Origin: Clostridia bacterium
GTDB taxonomy: Bacteria > Bacillota > Clostridia > Oscillospirales > CAG-272
Direction: 5' to 3'
Assembly (NCBI GenBank): GCA_017466495.1
Contig: JAFTUB010000008.1
Location: 1 to 7,848 of the forward strand
DNA length: 7,848 nucleotides
Both the position numbers and the translations under genes were made by a program. This document shows, piece by piece, positions 5,937-7,848 of the stretch. Position 1 is the first letter of the stretch; the number at the start of each line of letters is the position of its first letter. Under the pieces are notes generated by a model, which was not told where the DNA came from, did no database searches, and was given only the letters and a program-made list of their open reading frames with translations.

Positions 5937-7412
5937 ATGGAGAACACCCAACGCAATCTTTCCGAACAGGAAATTATCCGCCGTCAGAAGCTGACTGCAC
6001 TGCAGGAGGCAGGTGCGGATCCTTTTCAGATCACCAAGTACGACGTGACCCACCACGGCGCCGACATCAAGGCCAACTACGATGCCCTTGAGGGACAGGC
6101 TGTATCGGTTGCCGGCCGAATCATGGCCAAGCGCATCATGGGTAAGGCTTCCTTCTGCCAGGTGCAGGATCTTTCCGGCACGCTGCAGGTCTATGTTGCC
6201 CGTGACAGCATCGGCGAGGAGCCTTACGCCGGCTTCAAGAAGATGGATATCGGCGACATCGTGGGCATCAAGGGTACCGTCTTCAAGACCAAGACAGAGG
6301 AGATCTCTCTCCATGCCACCGAGCTGACCCTGCTCTCCAAGAGCCTTCAGCCCCTGCCCGAGAAGTTCCACGGTCTGACCAATGTGGATACCCGCTACCG
6401 TCAGCGTTACGTTGACCTGATCACCAATCCCGAGTCCAAGGATACCTTCATCAAGCGTTCCAAGATCATCTCCACTATTCGCCGCTACATGGAAGACCAG
6501 GGCTTTATCGAGGTGGAGACCCCCATGCTGGTGTCCAACGCCGGCGGTGCTGCTGCCCGTCCCTTTGAGACCCACTTCAACGCCCTGGACGAGGACTTCA
6601 AGCTCCGCATTTCCCTTGAGCTTTACCTCAAGCGCCTCATCGTGGGCGGCCTGGAGCGCGTCTTCGAGATCGGCCGCGTCTTCCGCAATGAGGGTCTGGA
6701 CACCCGCCACAACCCTGAGTTTACCCTGATGGAACTCTATCAGGCCTACACCGATTACCACGGCATGATGGACCTCACCGAGGAGATGTACCGTCATGTG
6801 GCCATGGAGGTGCTGGGCACCACCAAGATCACCTACAACGGCGTTGAGATGGATCTGGGCAAGCCCTTTGCCCGCATCACCATGCTGGACGCAGTCAAGC
6901 AGTATTCCGGGGTTGACTTCAACGAGATCAAGACCCTGGAGGAGGCCCGCGCCGCTGCCGATGCTCACCACATCGAGTACGAGGAGCGTCACAAGAAGGG
7001 TGACATCCTCAATCTCTTCTTTGAGGAGTTCGTGGAGCATCACCTGGTACAGCCCACCTTCGTCATGGATCACCCCGTGGAGATCTCTCCCCTCACCAAG
7101 CGCAAGCCCGACGCCCCCGATTATGTGGAGCGCTTTGAGTTCTTCATGAACGGCTGGGAGATGGCCAATGCCTACTCCGAGCTCAACGACCCCATCGACC
7201 AGCGGGAGCGCTTCGCCGCACAGGAGGAGCAGTTTGCCGCCGGTGACGAAGAGGCCAACCACACCGATGAGGACTTCCTCAACGCCCTTGAGCTGGGTAT
7301 GCCCCCCACGGGCGGTATCGGCTACGGCATCGACCGGATGTGCATGCTCTTCACCGACTCCCCCGCCATCCGCGATGTGCTGCTCTTCCCCACAATGAAG
7401 AGCTTGGACTAA
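5937..7412 (+). CDS. lysS: Lysyl-tRNA synthetase, class II
   Basis: LysRS charges tRNA-Lys with lysine using ATP. The 491-residue product has the normal bacterial layout. The anticodon-binding OB-fold spans about 54-135 (VAGRIMAKRIMGKASF start). The class II catalytic core follows with motif 1 (IRRYMEDQGFIEVETPML, 181-198), the AGGAAARPF segment (202-210), motif 2 (RVFRNEGLDTRHNPEFT, 247-263) and motif 3 (PPTGGIGYGIDRMCMLF, 456-472). The lysine-pocket region ELYLKRL (228-234) and NGWEMANAYSELND (405-418) are intact. The start has AAGGAGT (5924-5930) six bases upstream. It has its own promoter, and no partner gene follows on the same strand before the AT-rich region. No terminator with a T-run directly follows the stop, which may mean the native 3' end was displaced by the element beginning downstream. 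Confidence 0.98.
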   Translation: MENTQRNLSEQEIIRRQKLTALQEAGADPFQITKYDVTHHGADIKANYDALEGQAVSVAGRIMAKRIMGKASFCQVQDLSGTLQVYVARDSIGEEPYAGFKKMDIGDIVGIKGTVFKTKTEEISLHATELTLLSKSLQPLPEKFHGLTNVDTRYRQRYVDLITNPESKDTFIKRSKIISTIRRYMEDQGFIEVETPMLVSNAGGAAARPFETHFNALDEDFKLRISLELYLKRLIVGGLERVFEIGRVFRNEGLDTRHNPEFTLMELYQAYTDYHGMMDLTEEMYRHVAMEVLGTTKITYNGVEMDLGKPFARITMLDAVKQYSGVDFNEIKTLEEARAAADAHHIEYEERHKKGDILNLFFEEFVEHHLVQPTFVMDHPVEISPLTKRKPDAPDYVERFEFFMNGWEMANAYSELNDPIDQRERFAAQEEQFAAGDEEANHTDEDFLNALELGMPPTGGIGYGIDRMCMLFTDSPAIRDVLLFPTMKSLD

Positions 7413-7477
7413 AAAGTACGTGAAAAAGCGAGAAAACGAGAGAAATAAAGAGATATAACGAGTTGTGTGAGTGAGTT

Positions 7478-7577
7478 ACTACACCACTACACCACTACTA
7501 CACCAAAATGCACAGAGATGTGCACAAACCACGGAGATGCATGATGTTACAAGATTCAGCCTTGCGGTTACTACACC
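7478..7577 (+). repeat. Four short ACTACACC direct repeats
   Basis: ACTACACC occurs at 7478-7485, 7486-7493, 7497-7504 and 7570-7577. The first and last copies share a longer 12-base match, GTTACTACACCA (7475-7486 and 7567-7578). The copies are too short and irregular for CRISPR. They could be iteron-like protein-binding sites, element-end repeats, or simple slippage products. Confidence 0.65.
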
Positions 7578-7591
7578 AAAAAGCTGAATAA
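7541..7591 (+). CDS. Possible 15-16-residue leader peptide
   Basis: Two adjacent ATGs (7541, 7544) open a very short frame reading M(M)LQDSALRLLHQKAE and ending in TAA at 7589-7591. GGAG at 7533-7536 lies a workable seven bases before the second ATG. It ends just before the first terminator and overlaps both arms of the inverted repeat ATTCAGC (7554-7560) and GCTGAAT (7583-7589). That arrangement resembles leader peptides of translational-transcriptional attenuators. Short frames arise by chance, so this stays tentative. Confidence 0.3.
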   Translation: MMLQDSALRLLHQKAE

Positions 7592-7596
7592 AATAG

Positions 7597-7632
7597 AAGA
7601 ACCATGTACCAAAAAGTGCATGGTTCTTTTAT
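7597..7632 (+). terminator. Rho-independent terminator 1 upstream of the element ORF
   Basis: A 13-base stem (7597-7609 with 7616-7628, one T-G wobble) closes a CAAAAA loop and is followed by TTTT-type sequence. AAGAACCATG pairs with CATGGTTCTT. It could end lysS transcripts or act as an attenuator for the downstream ORF. Confidence 0.8.
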
Positions 7633-7640
7633 ATCAAGCC

Positions 7641-7676
7641 GCAGATATTCAGCGATGGATATCTGCTTTTTTGTTT
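7641..7676 (+). terminator. Rho-independent terminator 2 directly before the element ORF
   Basis: GCAGATAT (7641-7648) pairs perfectly with ATATCTGC (7659-7666) around a ten-base loop, followed by TTTTTTGTTTT. It ends only two bases before the GGAGG of the next ORF. A terminator so close to a start codon suggests regulated readthrough rather than simple insulation. Confidence 0.78.
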
Positions 7677-7689
7677 TGGAGGAAAAATA

Positions 7690-7848
7690 ATGGAATACAA
7701 ATTAGAGTTAAAGCAGATAGTTGAGTACCCTCGCTGCCGTATGTACAGACAGTTTATTTTGAACTTAATTGGTAACAAAAGTCTGCGAGTCAATGGAAAT
7801 AGCCATCTCTATTATTACACCGTATTATCCTGCTACGCTAATTTCAGA
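7690..7848 (+). CDS. N-terminus of an AT-rich ORF resembling ICE-encoded proteins of Firmicutes (partial)
   Basis: An ATG at 7690, seven bases after a strong GGAGG (7678-7682), opens a frame that runs uninterrupted for 53 codons to the window end. It begins MEYKLELKQIVEYPRCRMYR and later reads HLYYYTVLSCYANFR. The YPRCR-YRQFI and FYYTVL-SYANFR patterns match, from memory, the start of a protein family carried by integrative conjugative elements of gut Clostridia. Those proteins have winged-helix/HTH-like regions downstream and may act in replication or regulation; I could not check this. Codon use is AT-rich, unlike lysS, which supports horizontal origin. Confidence 0.7.
   Translation, partial: MEYKLELKQIVEYPRCRMYRQFILNLIGNKSLRVNGNSHLYYYTVLSCYANFR

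Larger units (their letters stand above)
7413..7689 (+). other. AT-rich region after lysS, likely the edge of a mobile element
   Basis: Right after the lysS stop the composition changes from GC-rich to clearly AT-rich. The stretch begins with a purine-rich run (7413-7465), then short ACTACACC repeats, a small hairpin TGCACA-GAGA-TGTGCA (7509-7524), a possible leader peptide, and two terminators before the next ORF. No housekeeping gene is visible. Together with the downstream ORF this suggests the end of an integrative element; the exact junction and target duplication cannot be seen with only one end present. Confidence 0.5.

Noticed and set aside
5895..7262. 455-codon minus-strand frame opposite lysS
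   Set aside because: Shadow of lysS; Leu/Gly/Val/His-rich translation typical of the reverse complement of a GC-rich gene.
7478..7577. CRISPR array
   Set aside because: The repeat unit is only eight bases, spacing is irregular and spacers are absent.

Overview
The window looks like chromosome from a fairly GC-rich (visibly above 50% G+C) Gram-positive anaerobe, most likely a gut-type Clostridia such as Oscillospiraceae/Ruminococcaceae. The clues are strong AAGGAGG-type ribosome binding sites, near-consensus TTGACA/TATAAT promoters with 17-bp spacers and TG extended -10 boxes, Firmicutes-like protein sequences, and a mobile-element-like AT-rich stretch at the right end. This taxonomic guess comes from style and remembered family sequences, not a search.

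Left block (1-2979, minus strand): a tightly overlapping pyrimidine operon, pyrC - carA - carB, with carB running off the left edge. It is read from a strong promoter at 3021-3049 and possibly a second one at 3099-3127. Two things are odd. pyrC carries an in-frame TAG at codon 101, although everything on both sides is intact dihydroorotase. carA encodes a small subunit whose glutaminase site has been taken apart: the nucleophile Cys is Ala, the catalytic His is Cys, and several glutamine-binding residues are changed. The rest of the protein is well preserved. This predicts a carbamoyl phosphate synthetase that uses free ammonia, similar in principle to animal CPS I.

Middle block (3178-5826): a glycerate 2-kinase gene on the plus strand has its own promoter and a 5' UTR hairpin. 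It encodes a two-part protein, kinase plus a C-terminal DUF1893/TM1506-like domain. The domain is cut by an in-frame TGA exactly where I remember a conserved Cys (the family CPME-type motif), and 24 more family-like codons follow in the same frame to a TAA. It is either a nonsense-truncated protein or a candidate selenocysteine codon. A long bidirectional terminator separates it from a convergent minus-strand gene for a one-pass membrane protein of unknown function.

Right block (5853-7848): lysS (class II lysyl-tRNA synthetase) is complete, with its own promoter divergent from the membrane-protein gene. Immediately after its stop the base composition turns AT-rich. This last stretch holds short ACTACACC repeats, hairpins, a possible 15-16-codon leader peptide, two rho-independent terminators with a competing alternative pairing, and the start of an ORF resembling proteins from Firmicutes integrative conjugative elements. 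It is read as the edge of a mobile element placed just downstream of lysS.

The points most worth following up are the degenerate CarA glutaminase, the TGA inside the kinase-DUF1893 fusion, and the attenuator-like leader at the element edge. Two in-frame stops in one window also raise the possibility of assembly error or gene decay, so both need read-level checking.
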